A stretch of DNA of 56,944 bases, taken from Oscillospiraceae bacterium (GTDB lineage Bacteria > Bacillota > Clostridia > Oscillospirales > Oscillospiraceae). The stretch is from positions 1 through 56,944 of the forward strand of contig SVLS01000012.1 of the NCBI GenBank assembly GCA_015067835.1. The letters run 5' to 3'. Below are positions 25,422 to 36,239 of this stretch, in pieces. The notes under the pieces are model-generated. The model had not been told where the DNA came from. It saw nothing but the letters and a program-made list of their open reading frames with translations, and made no database searches. Position numbers and translations under genes: made by a program. How positions within the stretch are numbered: the first letter of the stretch is position 1; the number at the start of each line of letters is the position of its first letter.

Positions 25422-26360
25422 TTATTGGGAGTCTCTGCTGAGAACCTCTTTTGCCAGATAAATGGGTCGTTTTTTGCTCTGCTCAAAGGTTCTGCCTACA
25501 TATTCGCCAATGATGCCGATACAGAACAGCTGCATACTGCCCAGCAAAAGAATCAATACAATGATTGTAGCATAACCCGGCAGGTCAATGCCCACAATCA
25601 GCTTTTGAAGAACAACCACCAGAAGATAAATCAGAGCGGAAATTCCGGTAAGCGTTCCCAAATAGGTTGCAAGACGAAGTGGACGAATGGAGAAGCCGAT
25701 GATTCCATCGATGGCATAATTCATCAGCTTCCGGAAGCTCCACTTGGATTTTCCGGCGGTACGGGGACAGGCATTGTAAGGAATATAGTGCGTTGAATAA
25801 CCAACCCAGGCGAAGATACCCTTGCTGAAGCGGTGGTATTCGGCCATTTCCAGGATGCTCTCTGCCACGCTGCGACGGAAGGTACGGAAATCGCTGGCTG
25901 CATTGTGCAAGGTTACATCTGACATTTTGTTAATAACACCGTAGAAGCAGCGTTTGAAGAAGGAGAGCACCTTTCCTTCGTTACGCCGGTCCTGATAGGC
26001 CGCAACAATGTCATACTTTTTGTTATTCTCAAGAAAATCCACCATTTCCCGAACAATTTCAGGTCGCTGCTGCAAATCTGCATCAATCAGGGAAATATAA
26101 TCACCGGAGGCGTGCTCCAAACCGGCATATAAACCGGCCTCCTTGCCGAAATTACGGGAGAAGGAGACAATTTTAATATTCGTGATTTCCTCGCGGTACA
26201 GCTTCTTGAGATTGTGCAAGGTGGCATCCCGGCTACCGTCATCGATAAATACGATTTCGTAATCGTAGCCACAGTCTGCAAAGGCCTGAACAGTGGCGTC
26301 GTGGAAGTTTTTAACATTTTCCGCTTCATTATAGCAGGGAACAACCAAAGATAGTTTCAT
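25422..26360 (-). CDS. GT2 glycosyltransferase, polyprenyl-phosphate sugar synthase type
   Basis: A 312-residue inverting glycosyltransferase. MKLSLVVPCYNEAENV and VFIDDGSRDATL form the nucleotide-sugar site; ISLIDADLQQRPEIV carries the DxD-type metal motif. RFSKGIFAWVGYSTHYIPY and the basic AGKSKWSFRKLMNYAIDGI segment precede two C-terminal membrane helices (about 228-252 and 262-286). This architecture is that of DPMS/GtrB/YkcC-type enzymes, which attach a sugar to undecaprenyl phosphate on the cytoplasmic face. The product would be used by a GT-C enzyme such as the neighbouring YfhO protein (inference). GGTGA lies before ATG 26360. Confidence 0.9.
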   Translation of the reverse strand: MKLSLVVPCYNEAENVKNFHDATVQAFADCGYDYEIVFIDDGSRDATLHNLKKLYREEITNIKIVSFSRNFGKEAGLYAGLEHASGDYISLIDADLQQRPEIVREMVDFLENNKKYDIVAAYQDRRNEGKVLSFFKRCFYGVINKMSDVTLHNAASDFRTFRRSVAESILEMAEYHRFSKGIFAWVGYSTHYIPYNACPRTAGKSKWSFRKLMNYAIDGIIGFSIRPLRLATYLGTLTGISALIYLLVVVLQKLIVGIDLPGYATIIVLILLLGSMQLFCIGIIGEYVGRTFEQSKKRPIYLAKEVLSRDSQ

Positions 26361-26495
26361 TCGCGTTCACCCCTAGCTGGTGTAAATAGTAGATATATTA
26401 TACCAAATTTCATTACTTCGTCAAGATATATTGGATTTTTTCGGTTTTTACTTCCGAAAAACCTGAAGAAAATGTAACGGAAAGTCAAAATTGGG

Positions 26496-26524
26496 TTGAC
26501 TTGTTTGAAAAAATATGGTAAATT
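26496..26524 (+). promoter_or_regulatory. Promoter of the valS T-box transcript
   Basis: -35 TTGACT (26496-26501), 17-base spacer, -10 TAAATT (26519-26524). The transcript should begin at about 26531, at the base of T-box stem I. The bases 26361-26495 between this promoter and the GT2 gene hold nothing else I can identify. Confidence 0.7.
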
Positions 26525-26530
26525 TACGGG

Positions 26531-26765
26531 GATAACTGCGATGATGAGGAGTTTTCTTCAGCCGTTTTTCAGAGAGTGCCTGTTTGGTGAAAAGGCATAT
26601 TGCAGCTGATGAATTGTCGCCTCTGAGCTTGCTTCCTGAAATCCGGTAGGGAAGTGCGGGTCAGCCCGTTACAGCTTTTGAGTGTCCGGCTTGCCGGAAA
26701 TTCAGGTGGTACCGCGGAAAGGTAGATTTTCGCCCTGAGTCTTTCGACTCGGGGCGTTTCTTTTT
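26531..26765 (+). promoter_or_regulatory. T-box leader of valS, specifier GTC (Val)
   Basis: Stem I shows GCGATGATGAGG on the 5' side and CCTCTGAGC on the 3' side (K-turn). The specifier GTC (26616-26618) is one base above the GAGG/CCTC helix and follows GAATT, the standard geometry. The AGAGAG bulge is present. The T-box AGGTGGTACCGCGG is at 26704-26717, and the terminator CGCCCTGAGT/ACTCGGGGCG (26731-26756) is followed by TTTCTTTTTT. It lets valS be transcribed when tRNA-Val is uncharged. GTC also calibrates the readings of the other two leaders. Confidence 0.93.
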
Positions 26766-26780
26766 TGAAAGGAGTTCATT

Positions 26781-29420
26781 ATGATGAAAGAATTACCGAA
26801 GGTTTATGAACCGCAGCAGGTAGAAAACAAGCTTTACAAAATGTGGGAGGAAAAGGGTTACTTCCGTCCTCGGGGCAAGGAGGGCGCGAAACCCTTCACC
26901 ATTGTGATGCCGCCCCCCAATGTTACCGGTCAGCTTCACATGGGTCACGCTATGGATGCAACCTTGCAGGATACTCTGATTCGTTTCAAGCGGATGCAGG
27001 GCTATGACGCGCTGTGGGTACCCGGCGTGGACCACGCCGGCATTGCTACTCAAATTAAGGTTGAGGAAGAGCTTCGCAAGGATGGTCTGACCCGCTACGA
27101 TTTGGGTCGTGAGAAGTTCCTGGAAAAGGTGTGGGACTGGAAACACAAGTACGGCAACCGTATTGTGGAACAGCAAAAGAAGCTGGGCGCATCCTGTGAT
27201 TGGGAGCGTGCCCGTTTTACAATGGATGAGGGCTGCTCCAAGGCCGTACGGGAGGTTTTCGTCTCCATGTACGAAAAAGGGTTGATTTATAAAGGCAGCC
27301 GCATCATCAACTGGTGTCCTCACTGCGTCACGGCACTTTCTGATGCAGAAGTAGAATATGTGGATAAGCCCGGTCATTTGTGGCATATCCGCTATCCGCT
27401 GACAGACGGAAGCGGCGAAGTGATCGTTGCCACCACCCGTCCTGAAACAATGCTGGGTGACTCCGGCGTTTGCGTCAATCCTGCTGATACTCGCTATACC
27501 TCTATTGTTGGAAAGACCGTTACACTGCCGCTGGTGAACAAGGAAATTCCCATCGTTGCAGACGATTATGCGGAGATGGAGTTCGGTACAGGCTGCGTAA
27601 AAATGACTCCTGCTCACGACCCTAATGACTTTGAGGTCGGTCTGCGTCACAATTTGGAGGTTATCCGCGTTCTGGATGATAACGGCAAGGTTAATGAGCT
27701 CGGCGGAAAATACGAAGGTCTGGATCGTTACGAGGCCAGAAAGCAGGTTGTCGCTGATTTGGAAGCAGGCGGCTATCTGGTAAAGGTTGAGGATTATTCC
27801 CACAATGTGGGTACCTGCTACCGCTGCCACAACGATGTGGAGCCCATCATTTCTGCGCAATGGTTCGTAAAAATGAAGCCTCTGGCTGAGGAAGCCATTC
27901 GCGTTGTCAAGGAAAACGAAACAAGATTCGTTCCTGACCGTTTCAGTAAGACTTATTTGAACTGGATGGAAAATGTTCGTGACTGGTGCATTTCCCGTCA
28001 GCTGTGGTGGGGTCATCAGATTCCTGCATGGACCTGTGCGGACTGCGGTCACATCACCGTTTCCCGTGACGATGCCTGCAAGTGCGGCAAATGCGGCAGT
28101 ACCAATATTGAACGTGACCCGGATGTTTTGGATACCTGGTTCAGCTCTGCATTGTGGCCCTTCGAGACCCTTGGCTGGCCGGATAATACGGAGGACCTGA
28201 AGAAGTTCTATCCCACCGATGTGCTGGTTACCGGCTATGACATCATCTTCTTCTGGGTGGCAAGAATGATCTTCTCCGGCTGTGAGCACGTTGGTAAGAC
28301 ACCCTTCCACACCGTTCTGATTCACGGTCTTGTCCGGGATGACAAGGGACGCAAGATGTCCAAGTCTCTTGGCAACGGCATTGACCCGCTGGAGATGATT
28401 GAGAAATACGGCTGTGACGCTCTGCGTATGAATATGGTGACCGGTAACTCTCCCGGAAACGATATGCGCTTCTACGTGGAACGCTGTGAAGCAATGCGTA
28501 ACTTCGCAAACAAGCTGTGGAACGCATCCCGCTATGTGATGATGAACCTCGACGACAATGCGGTTAATCAGCTTCCGGAAGCCTCCAAGCTGGAGATTGC
28601 AGATAAGTGGGTGCTTTCCAAGCTGAATACCCTGATTGCAGAAGTGACCGAAAATATGGAGAAGTATGAGCTGGGCGTATCCGTTCAGAAGATTTACGAC
28701 TTCATTTGGGACACCTACTGCGACTGGTATATTGAGCTGACCAAAGCGCGCCTGTATTCCGAGGATTCAGACCGGAAGCAGACTGCAATTTCCGTGCTTG
28801 TCTATGTTCTGGATCAAATCCTGCGGCTGCTGCATCCGTTTATGCCCTTCATCACTGAGGAAATCTGGCAGAGCCTTCCTCACGAGGGCGATGCTTTGAT
28901 TGTGGCTGCCTGGCCGGAATACCGAAAGGAGCTTGCCTTCAAGGCAGAAGAAAACAGTATGGAGTCCGTTATGGATGCTATTCGCGCTATCCGTAACCGC
29001 CGGACAGAGATGAATGTTCCGCCTTCCAAGAAGGCTGCACTGTTCATTTTGGCCAACGACCCCAAGGTTTTTGTTGAAGGCGAGGGCTTTATGCAGCGGC
29101 TTGCTTATGCCGACACGGTGACGCTGTTGGATAGTGAGCCGGAGAATCTTGACGGTATGGTGACCTGCGCAACAGCTGATGCAAAGCTCTATATTCCTAT
29201 GGGTCAGCTGGTGGATGTTTCCAAGGAGTTGGAAAGAATCGCCAAGGAATTGGACAAGGCCAGAAAGTTCCTTGCAGGTGTCGAGGGCAAGCTTTCCAAC
29301 GAGGGCTTCCTGTCCCGTGCTCCGGAAGCGGTTATTGCTGCGGAAAAGGAAAAAGCCCAGAAGACCAGAGATTTGATTGTAAGCCTGGAGCAGAGTGAAA
29401 AGGCAATGAAAAAGCTGTAA
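26781..29420 (+). CDS. valS: Valyl-tRNA synthetase
   Basis: An 879-residue class I aminoacyl-tRNA synthetase, full length for the family. The HIGH motif is HMGH at 53-56 after PPPNVTGQL, and KMSKS is at 525-529. The editing domain (CP1) lies between, with TTRPETMLGDSGVCVNP. A zinc-type cysteine cluster is seen at CADCGH...CKCGKCG. The C-terminal coiled coil (DVSKELERIAKELDKARKFLAGVEGKLSNEGFLSRAP) is typical of ValRS. AAAGGAG lies before ATG 26781; a second ATG follows directly. A strong terminator ends the unit, so it is monocistronic. Confidence 0.97.
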   Translation: MMKELPKVYEPQQVENKLYKMWEEKGYFRPRGKEGAKPFTIVMPPPNVTGQLHMGHAMDATLQDTLIRFKRMQGYDALWVPGVDHAGIATQIKVEEELRKDGLTRYDLGREKFLEKVWDWKHKYGNRIVEQQKKLGASCDWERARFTMDEGCSKAVREVFVSMYEKGLIYKGSRIINWCPHCVTALSDAEVEYVDKPGHLWHIRYPLTDGSGEVIVATTRPETMLGDSGVCVNPADTRYTSIVGKTVTLPLVNKEIPIVADDYAEMEFGTGCVKMTPAHDPNDFEVGLRHNLEVIRVLDDNGKVNELGGKYEGLDRYEARKQVVADLEAGGYLVKVEDYSHNVGTCYRCHNDVEPIISAQWFVKMKPLAEEAIRVVKENETRFVPDRFSKTYLNWMENVRDWCISRQLWWGHQIPAWTCADCGHITVSRDDACKCGKCGSTNIERDPDVLDTWFSSALWPFETLGWPDNTEDLKKFYPTDVLVTGYDIIFFWVARMIFSGCEHVGKTPFHTVLIHGLVRDDKGRKMSKSLGNGIDPLEMIEKYGCDALRMNMVTGNSPGNDMRFYVERCEAMRNFANKLWNASRYVMMNLDDNAVNQLPEASKLEIADKWVLSKLNTLIAEVTENMEKYELGVSVQKIYDFIWDTYCDWYIELTKARLYSEDSDRKQTAISVLVYVLDQILRLLHPFMPFITEEIWQSLPHEGDALIVAAWPEYRKELAFKAEENSMESVMDAIRAIRNRRTEMNVPPSKKAALFILANDPKVFVEGEGFMQRLAYADTVTLLDSEPENLDGMVTCATADAKLYIPMGQLVDVSKELERIAKELDKARKFLAGVEGKLSNEGFLSRAPEAVIAAEKEKAQKTRDLIVSLEQSEKAMKKL

Positions 29421-29430
29421 ATTTATACTT

Positions 29431-29472
29431 TACTCTCCAATGCAGATTGGCTGCATTGGAGAGTATTTTTTT
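29431..29472 (+). terminator. Terminator of valS
   Basis: ACTCTCCAATGCAG pairs with CTGCATTGGAGAGT (14 bases), followed by ATTTTTTTG. Confidence 0.93.
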
Positions 29473-29547
29473 GTTTTCCTCAATGCGACAGTAAACACCA
29501 TCATCGCTTCTTTATACTATGTTTGAAATCACAAAGGAGGTATAAAA

Positions 29548-29865
29548 ATGCAATTTACAAGTTTTCTGGATAACGGCCATTTAACCGTGGCCCTGACCGG
29601 AGAAATTGACCATCACTGCGCGAAAAACTACATTCAAACCATTGCCGCCAAAATTGAAGCATACACCCCGGAAGTATGTGTTCTGGATTTCCAGGAAGTT
29701 TCCTTTGTGGACTCTTCCGGAATAGCCGTCGTAATCAATGCACTTCGTAATATGAGCCAAATTGAAGGAAAGCTGATACTCACCGGAATTTGCCAGCAGC
29801 CTATGCGTGTTTTCCGGGCATCAGGTATCGATAAATTAGTTGAAATGAAGGAGGCAGTTCGATGA
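29548..29865 (+). CDS. spoIIAA: Anti-sigma F factor antagonist SpoIIAA
   Basis: A 105-residue STAS-domain protein. The phosphorylation loop FVDSSGIAVVINALR has its serine at residue 57, equivalent to Ser58 of Bacillus SpoIIAA. Unphosphorylated SpoIIAA frees sigma F from SpoIIAB in the forespore. AAAGGAGG lies 8 bases before the ATG. It is the first gene of the spoIIA operon, overlapping the next by 4 bases. I could not identify a convincing sigma-H promoter in the 75 bases upstream. Confidence 0.92.
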   Translation: MQFTSFLDNGHLTVALTGEIDHHCAKNYIQTIAAKIEAYTPEVCVLDFQEVSFVDSSGIAVVINALRNMSQIEGKLILTGICQQPMRVFRASGIDKLVEMKEAVR

Positions 29866-30293
29866 AATTTGAAAACTATATGATTTTGGAGTTTCCCAGT
29901 CGGTCAAGTAATGAGGCATTTGCACGCTCTGCAGTAGCCTGCTTTGCATCGCAGATGGATCCAACCCTGGAAGAACTGGGGGATATCCGTACCGCGGTAT
30001 CAGAGGCGGTTACCAACTGCATTGTGCACGCATATCCAAATGAATACGGCTTGATTACCCTGCGTTGTCGGATTCTCAAGGATAATATCCTGGATGTGGT
30101 GGTCAAGGATCAGGGCGTTGGCATTGCGGATATTGAGCAGGCACGCCGCCCAATGTACACCACTGGCGGAAATGACCGCAGCGGAATGGGCTTTACCATT
30201 ATGGAAAGCTTTATGACCTCCTTTGAAATCAAATCTGCAGTGGGCAAGGGTACAACCGTACATATGAGACGGCGGATTCAAAAAAGAAAATGA
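29862..30293 (+). CDS. spoIIAB: Anti-sigma F factor and kinase SpoIIAB
   Basis: A 143-residue GHKL-type serine kinase that binds sigma F and phosphorylates SpoIIAA. The Bergerat fold is clear: N box EAVTNCIVHAYP, G1 VKDQGVGIADIEQ, G2 GMGFTIMESFM and the final GKGTTVHMRR. It overlaps spoIIAA by 4 bases and sigF by 4, ensuring balanced synthesis of the partner-switching module. Confidence 0.94.
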   Translation: MKFENYMILEFPSRSSNEAFARSAVACFASQMDPTLEELGDIRTAVSEAVTNCIVHAYPNEYGLITLRCRILKDNILDVVVKDQGVGIADIEQARRPMYTTGGNDRSGMGFTIMESFMTSFEIKSAVGKGTTVHMRRRIQKRK

Positions 30294-30997
30294 GCAGGCT
30301 GGAGGACTTGATTGGTCTGGCTCAAAAGGGAGATCAGGAGGCAGCTGAGGCGCTTGTGCAGGAGAATTCCGGCTTGATATGGTCCGTTGCCCGGCGTTTT
30401 TTAGGTCGGGGAACAGATGGGGATGACCTTTATCAGCTCGGATGCGTTGGTTTTTTAAAGGCTGTGGATGGATTTGACTTTGCCTACGGCACGCAGTTTT
30501 CAACTTACGCAGTACCTAAAATATCAGGTGAAATCCGTCGATTTCTGCGGGATGACGGAGCTGTAAAGGTATCGCGAACCATCAAAGAGCAGGCCGCCAC
30601 CATCAAGGCGGCGAGAAATCAGCTGACACATTTGCTGGACAGAGAGCCAACCATTAACGAGATTGCTGAAAAAACCGGCTTCTCACCTGAAGAAATCGCT
30701 CTGGCTGAAAATGCTACCGCTTCCACGGAATCTATTCAGAAGCAGACAGGGGAGGACGGCTTCTCCTTGGAGGATGTTCTCACGGACACGCAAACCGAGG
30801 ACTCCCTGCTAGAGAAAATTTCCTTACGCCAAGCTATTTCCAATCTGCCGGAGCGGGACAGAATGGTGATTCAGATGCGCTATTATCACGGATTGACTCA
30901 GGAGCGCGTTGCAAAGGTTTTGCAGGTTAGTCAGGTTCAGGTTTCCCGCATCGAGAAGAAGGCACTATCGCTTTTGAGAATGATGATGAATGATTGA
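30290..30997 (+). CDS. sigF: RNA polymerase sporulation sigma factor SigF (SpoIIAC)
   Basis: A 235-residue sigma-70 family factor. Region 2 is seen as DDLYQLGCVGFLKAVDGFDFAYGTQFSTYAVPKISGEIRRFLRDDG-type sequence (residues 45-90), region 3 with NEIAEKTGFSPEEI, and region 4 with RDRMVIQMRYYHGLTQERVA and QVSRIEKKAL. Sigma F and sigma G are close paralogs; direct linkage to spoIIAA-spoIIAB with overlapping genes makes it sigma F. It switches on the first forespore programme. Confidence 0.93.
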   Translation: MSRLEDLIGLAQKGDQEAAEALVQENSGLIWSVARRFLGRGTDGDDLYQLGCVGFLKAVDGFDFAYGTQFSTYAVPKISGEIRRFLRDDGAVKVSRTIKEQAATIKAARNQLTHLLDREPTINEIAEKTGFSPEEIALAENATASTESIQKQTGEDGFSLEDVLTDTQTEDSLLEKISLRQAISNLPERDRMVIQMRYYHGLTQERVAKVLQVSQVQVSRIEKKALSLLRMMMND

Positions 30998-31013
30998 AAT
31001 TCCTCTTTACCTT

Positions 31014-31042
31014 TTGATAAAAATGAGTTAAAATAGTACCAT
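31014..31042 (+). promoter_or_regulatory. Possible promoter of the helicase gene
   Basis: -35 TTGATA (31014-31019), 17-base spacer, -10 TACCAT (31037-31042), 22 bases before the start codon. The -10 is only a moderate match. Confidence 0.4.
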
Positions 31043-31063
31043 CACATAAAGACAGGTGCCGAT

Positions 31064-33469
31064 ATGACTGAACAGCTGGAAAAGCGATTTTTAACTGCTC
31101 GCCGCAATTACATTGCCGGCCAGTTTTCAAACCTGAATCCCATGCAGCGTCAGGCTGCCATGACGACGGAAGGACCTTTGCTGCTCCTGGCAGGTGCCGG
31201 CAGCGGCAAAACCACCGTTTTAATCAATCGAATAGCCAATCTTATCCGATTTGGGGCAGGAAGCGATCCCTCCAATCTGGAAATTCCAGATACCATTACT
31301 GAAGAAGATGTCGAATTTCTTGAGAATCTTTCGGCAGCTGCAACGGACTATGAGCATAATCGTGCCCAGTATTTGTGCGCTGTTCGTCCGGCAGCTCCCT
31401 GGAGCATCATTGCCATCACCTTTACCAATAAGGCTGCAAATGAGCTGAAGGCTCGCCTGGGCGCAATGCTTGGGCCGGAGGCAGAAGATGTGTGGGCAAT
31501 GACATTCCACTCTGCCTGCTGCCGCATTCTGCGCCGGGATATTGAATATCTCGGCTACAGCAGAAGCTTTACCATTTATGATACAGCAGATTCTGAGCGG
31601 ATTATGAGAGATATTGTCAAGGATATGGGACTGGATGACAAGACATTTCCTGCAAAATACCTGCTCAGCATTATCAGTAAGGAAAAGGACCGCTTGGTAA
31701 TGCCTCAGGATTTGATGGAACGGGCCGAATCCACCGGTGATATGAAACTAAAGCACATTGCCCGTGCTTACCAGAAATATCAAACCAAGCTTCGGGAAAA
31801 TGATGCCGTTGATTTTGACGATATTATTCTACTGACTGTAAAGCTTTTACAGCAAAATGAGGATGTCCGCACCTACTATCAGCGCAAATTCCGCTATGTT
31901 TTGGTGGACGAGTATCAGGATACCAACCATTTGCAGTATCTGCTGACTGCCTTGCTTGCAGGCGGGTACGAAAATGTATGTGTGGTGGGCGATGACGATC
32001 AGAGTATTTATCGCTTCCGTGGTGCAACGATTGAAAACATTCTGGACTTTGAAAAGCAGTACCGTGGAGCGCAGGTCATCCGCCTGGAGCAAAACTATCG
32101 GTCTACGCAGTCTATTCTAAATGCCGCCAATTCCGTTATTGTCAATAACCGTGGCAGAAAGGGCAAGCGGCTATGGACCGCAAACGGTGTTGGGCAGCCG
32201 GTAACCGTCTACGAAGCGACTGACGAACGGGCAGAAGCCAGCTTTGTGGCAAATCAGATTTTATCCAAATCAAAAGGCAGGAATTTTAAGGATTTTGCCA
32301 TTCTTTACCGCACAAATGCTCAATCCAACGCTTTGGAATATGCATTGCGTCGAAATGGCATTCCATACCGGGTTATCGGCGGCAACCGGTTCTTTGACCG
32401 GGCGGAAATCAAGGATATGCTGGCGTATCTCTGCGTCATCAACAACCGTAATGATGATTTGCGCTTAAACCGTATCATCAATAATCCGCCCCGTGGCTTG
32501 GGCGCAAAATCTTTGGAGACAGCACAGCGTTTGGCAGATGCAGAAGGTAAGCATCTTTATGAGGTGATTTCCAATGTCAAATCCTATGCGCCCCTGGAGA
32601 AGCTGGAAGGGAAGCTTACTTCATTTACTTCCTTGATAGAGGAACTGGCGCAGATGCTGGATGACGGAATGGAGCTTCCGGAATTTTACGAAGAGCTGAT
32701 GATTCGCACCGGCTACATCGATATGCTGCAAAAGAAGGATACGGAGGAGAACAAAACACGGTTGGAAAACATCCGTGAATTAAAATCCAGCATTAATTCC
32801 TATCTTGAAAATGCGGAAATCCCCTCATTGGAAGGATTTTTGGAGGAAATTGCGCTGTATACGGATATTGAAGAATATAACGACAGCGATGATGCTGCCG
32901 TTATGATGACCATGCACTCATCAAAGGGTCTGGAATTTCCCAATGTATTTCTGGTGGGTTTTGAGGACGGACTGTTCCCGGGTCTGAAGGCTATTGGAGA
33001 TATGGAGGAGATGGAGGAAGAGCGGCGGCTGTGCTATGTGGCCATTACCAGAGCAAAGGAAATGCTCAGCATCAGCTACGCCCGTCAGCGTATGCTGTAT
33101 GGTCGTACCAGCTCTGCGATGGCATCCCGTTTTATCCGGGAGCTTCCTCAGGATGAAATTTCCAGAAAGGGAGGCTATACGAGCGCACAGGCAGCACCTG
33201 CATACGCTCATTCCCGGGACTTTTCGTCATCCGGACAATGGAGTACCCATCGCGCTGCATTTGTTCAGCCGAAACCGCAGGCTCCGTCAACGCCTATGCT
33301 TGAGCTGAACAAGGGTGACATGGTGGTTCATTCCGCCTTCGGTAAGGGGATGGTGCTGTCCGTTATGAAGATGAACGGAGATGCGCTGCTGGAAATTGCC
33401 TTTGACCAGCTGGGAACCAAAAAGCTGATGGCAAAAACTGCCTCAGCTCATCTGAAAAAGCTGTCATAA
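31064..33469 (+). CDS. pcrA: UvrD/PcrA-type ATP-dependent DNA helicase
   Basis: An 801-residue superfamily 1A 3'-5' helicase, used in repair and for clearing recombination or replication intermediates. Motif Q/I: LNPMQRQAAMTTEGPLLLLA and GAGSGKTT (44-51). Motif Ia ITFTNKAANELKARLG, motif II VDEYQDTN, motif III VVGDDDQSIYRFRGA, motif IV RLEQNYRST, motif V MTMHSSKGLEFPNVFL and motif VI YVAITRAKEML are all intact. The C-terminal tail (from about 700) ends with a KKLMAKTA-type RNAP-binding Tudor-like segment (GDMVVHSAFGKGMVLSV) usual in PcrA. An extra ~50-residue acidic insertion separates motifs I and Ia. Confidence 0.93.
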   Translation: MTEQLEKRFLTARRNYIAGQFSNLNPMQRQAAMTTEGPLLLLAGAGSGKTTVLINRIANLIRFGAGSDPSNLEIPDTITEEDVEFLENLSAAATDYEHNRAQYLCAVRPAAPWSIIAITFTNKAANELKARLGAMLGPEAEDVWAMTFHSACCRILRRDIEYLGYSRSFTIYDTADSERIMRDIVKDMGLDDKTFPAKYLLSIISKEKDRLVMPQDLMERAESTGDMKLKHIARAYQKYQTKLRENDAVDFDDIILLTVKLLQQNEDVRTYYQRKFRYVLVDEYQDTNHLQYLLTALLAGGYENVCVVGDDDQSIYRFRGATIENILDFEKQYRGAQVIRLEQNYRSTQSILNAANSVIVNNRGRKGKRLWTANGVGQPVTVYEATDERAEASFVANQILSKSKGRNFKDFAILYRTNAQSNALEYALRRNGIPYRVIGGNRFFDRAEIKDMLAYLCVINNRNDDLRLNRIINNPPRGLGAKSLETAQRLADAEGKHLYEVISNVKSYAPLEKLEGKLTSFTSLIEELAQMLDDGMELPEFYEELMIRTGYIDMLQKKDTEENKTRLENIRELKSSINSYLENAEIPSLEGFLEEIALYTDIEEYNDSDDAAVMMTMHSSKGLEFPNVFLVGFEDGLFPGLKAIGDMEEMEEERRLCYVAITRAKEMLSISYARQRMLYGRTSSAMASRFIRELPQDEISRKGGYTSAQAAPAYAHSRDFSSSGQWSTHRAAFVQPKPQAPSTPMLELNKGDMVVHSAFGKGMVLSVMKMNGDALLEIAFDQLGTKKLMAKTASAHLKKLS

Positions 33470-33491
33470 TTGCAAAATCCCGGCATACAAT
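33464..33491 (+). promoter_or_regulatory. Sigma-E-type promoter of yunB
   Basis: TCATAAT (33464-33470), a 13-base spacer and CATACAAT (33484-33491) match the Bacillus mother-cell sigma-E consensus (kmATATT, about 14, CATACAmT) almost exactly. It overlaps the end of the helicase gene. yunB is sigma-E dependent in Bacillus, which agrees. Confidence 0.65.
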
Positions 33492-33507
33492 GTCCGGGGG
33501 TGATGGA

Positions 33508-36106
<2,599 letters not shown>

Positions 36107-36110
36107 GCAA

Positions 36111-36140
36111 CAGGCGTACTGTGTAAAAGCAGTACGCCTG
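36111..36140 (+). terminator. Hairpin after ligA, probable terminator
   Basis: CAGGCGTACTG pairs with CAGTACGCCTG (11 bases) around TGTAAAAG. The tail GTGAAATTT is a poor U-tract, so termination may be partial. Confidence 0.6.
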
Positions 36141-36161
36141 TGAAATTTCCTCCCTTTTGTA

Positions 36162-36190
36162 TTGACATCGGAAGGGGAGAAGAGTATACT
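36162..36190 (+). promoter_or_regulatory. Strong promoter of the M14 peptidase gene
   Basis: Perfect -35 TTGACA (36162-36167), 17-base spacer, -10 TATACT (36185-36190), with GTATGTAAAG and TTAGGAG before the start at 36240. Confidence 0.85.
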
Positions 36191-36239
36191 ATTCTTGTCA
36201 AAGTAACCCGCAAAAATTGTATGTTAGGAGTATGTAAAG

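Noticed and set aside
30290..30997. Sigma G instead of sigma F
   Set aside because: The paralogs are similar, but overlap with spoIIAB in a spoIIA operon identifies sigma F.
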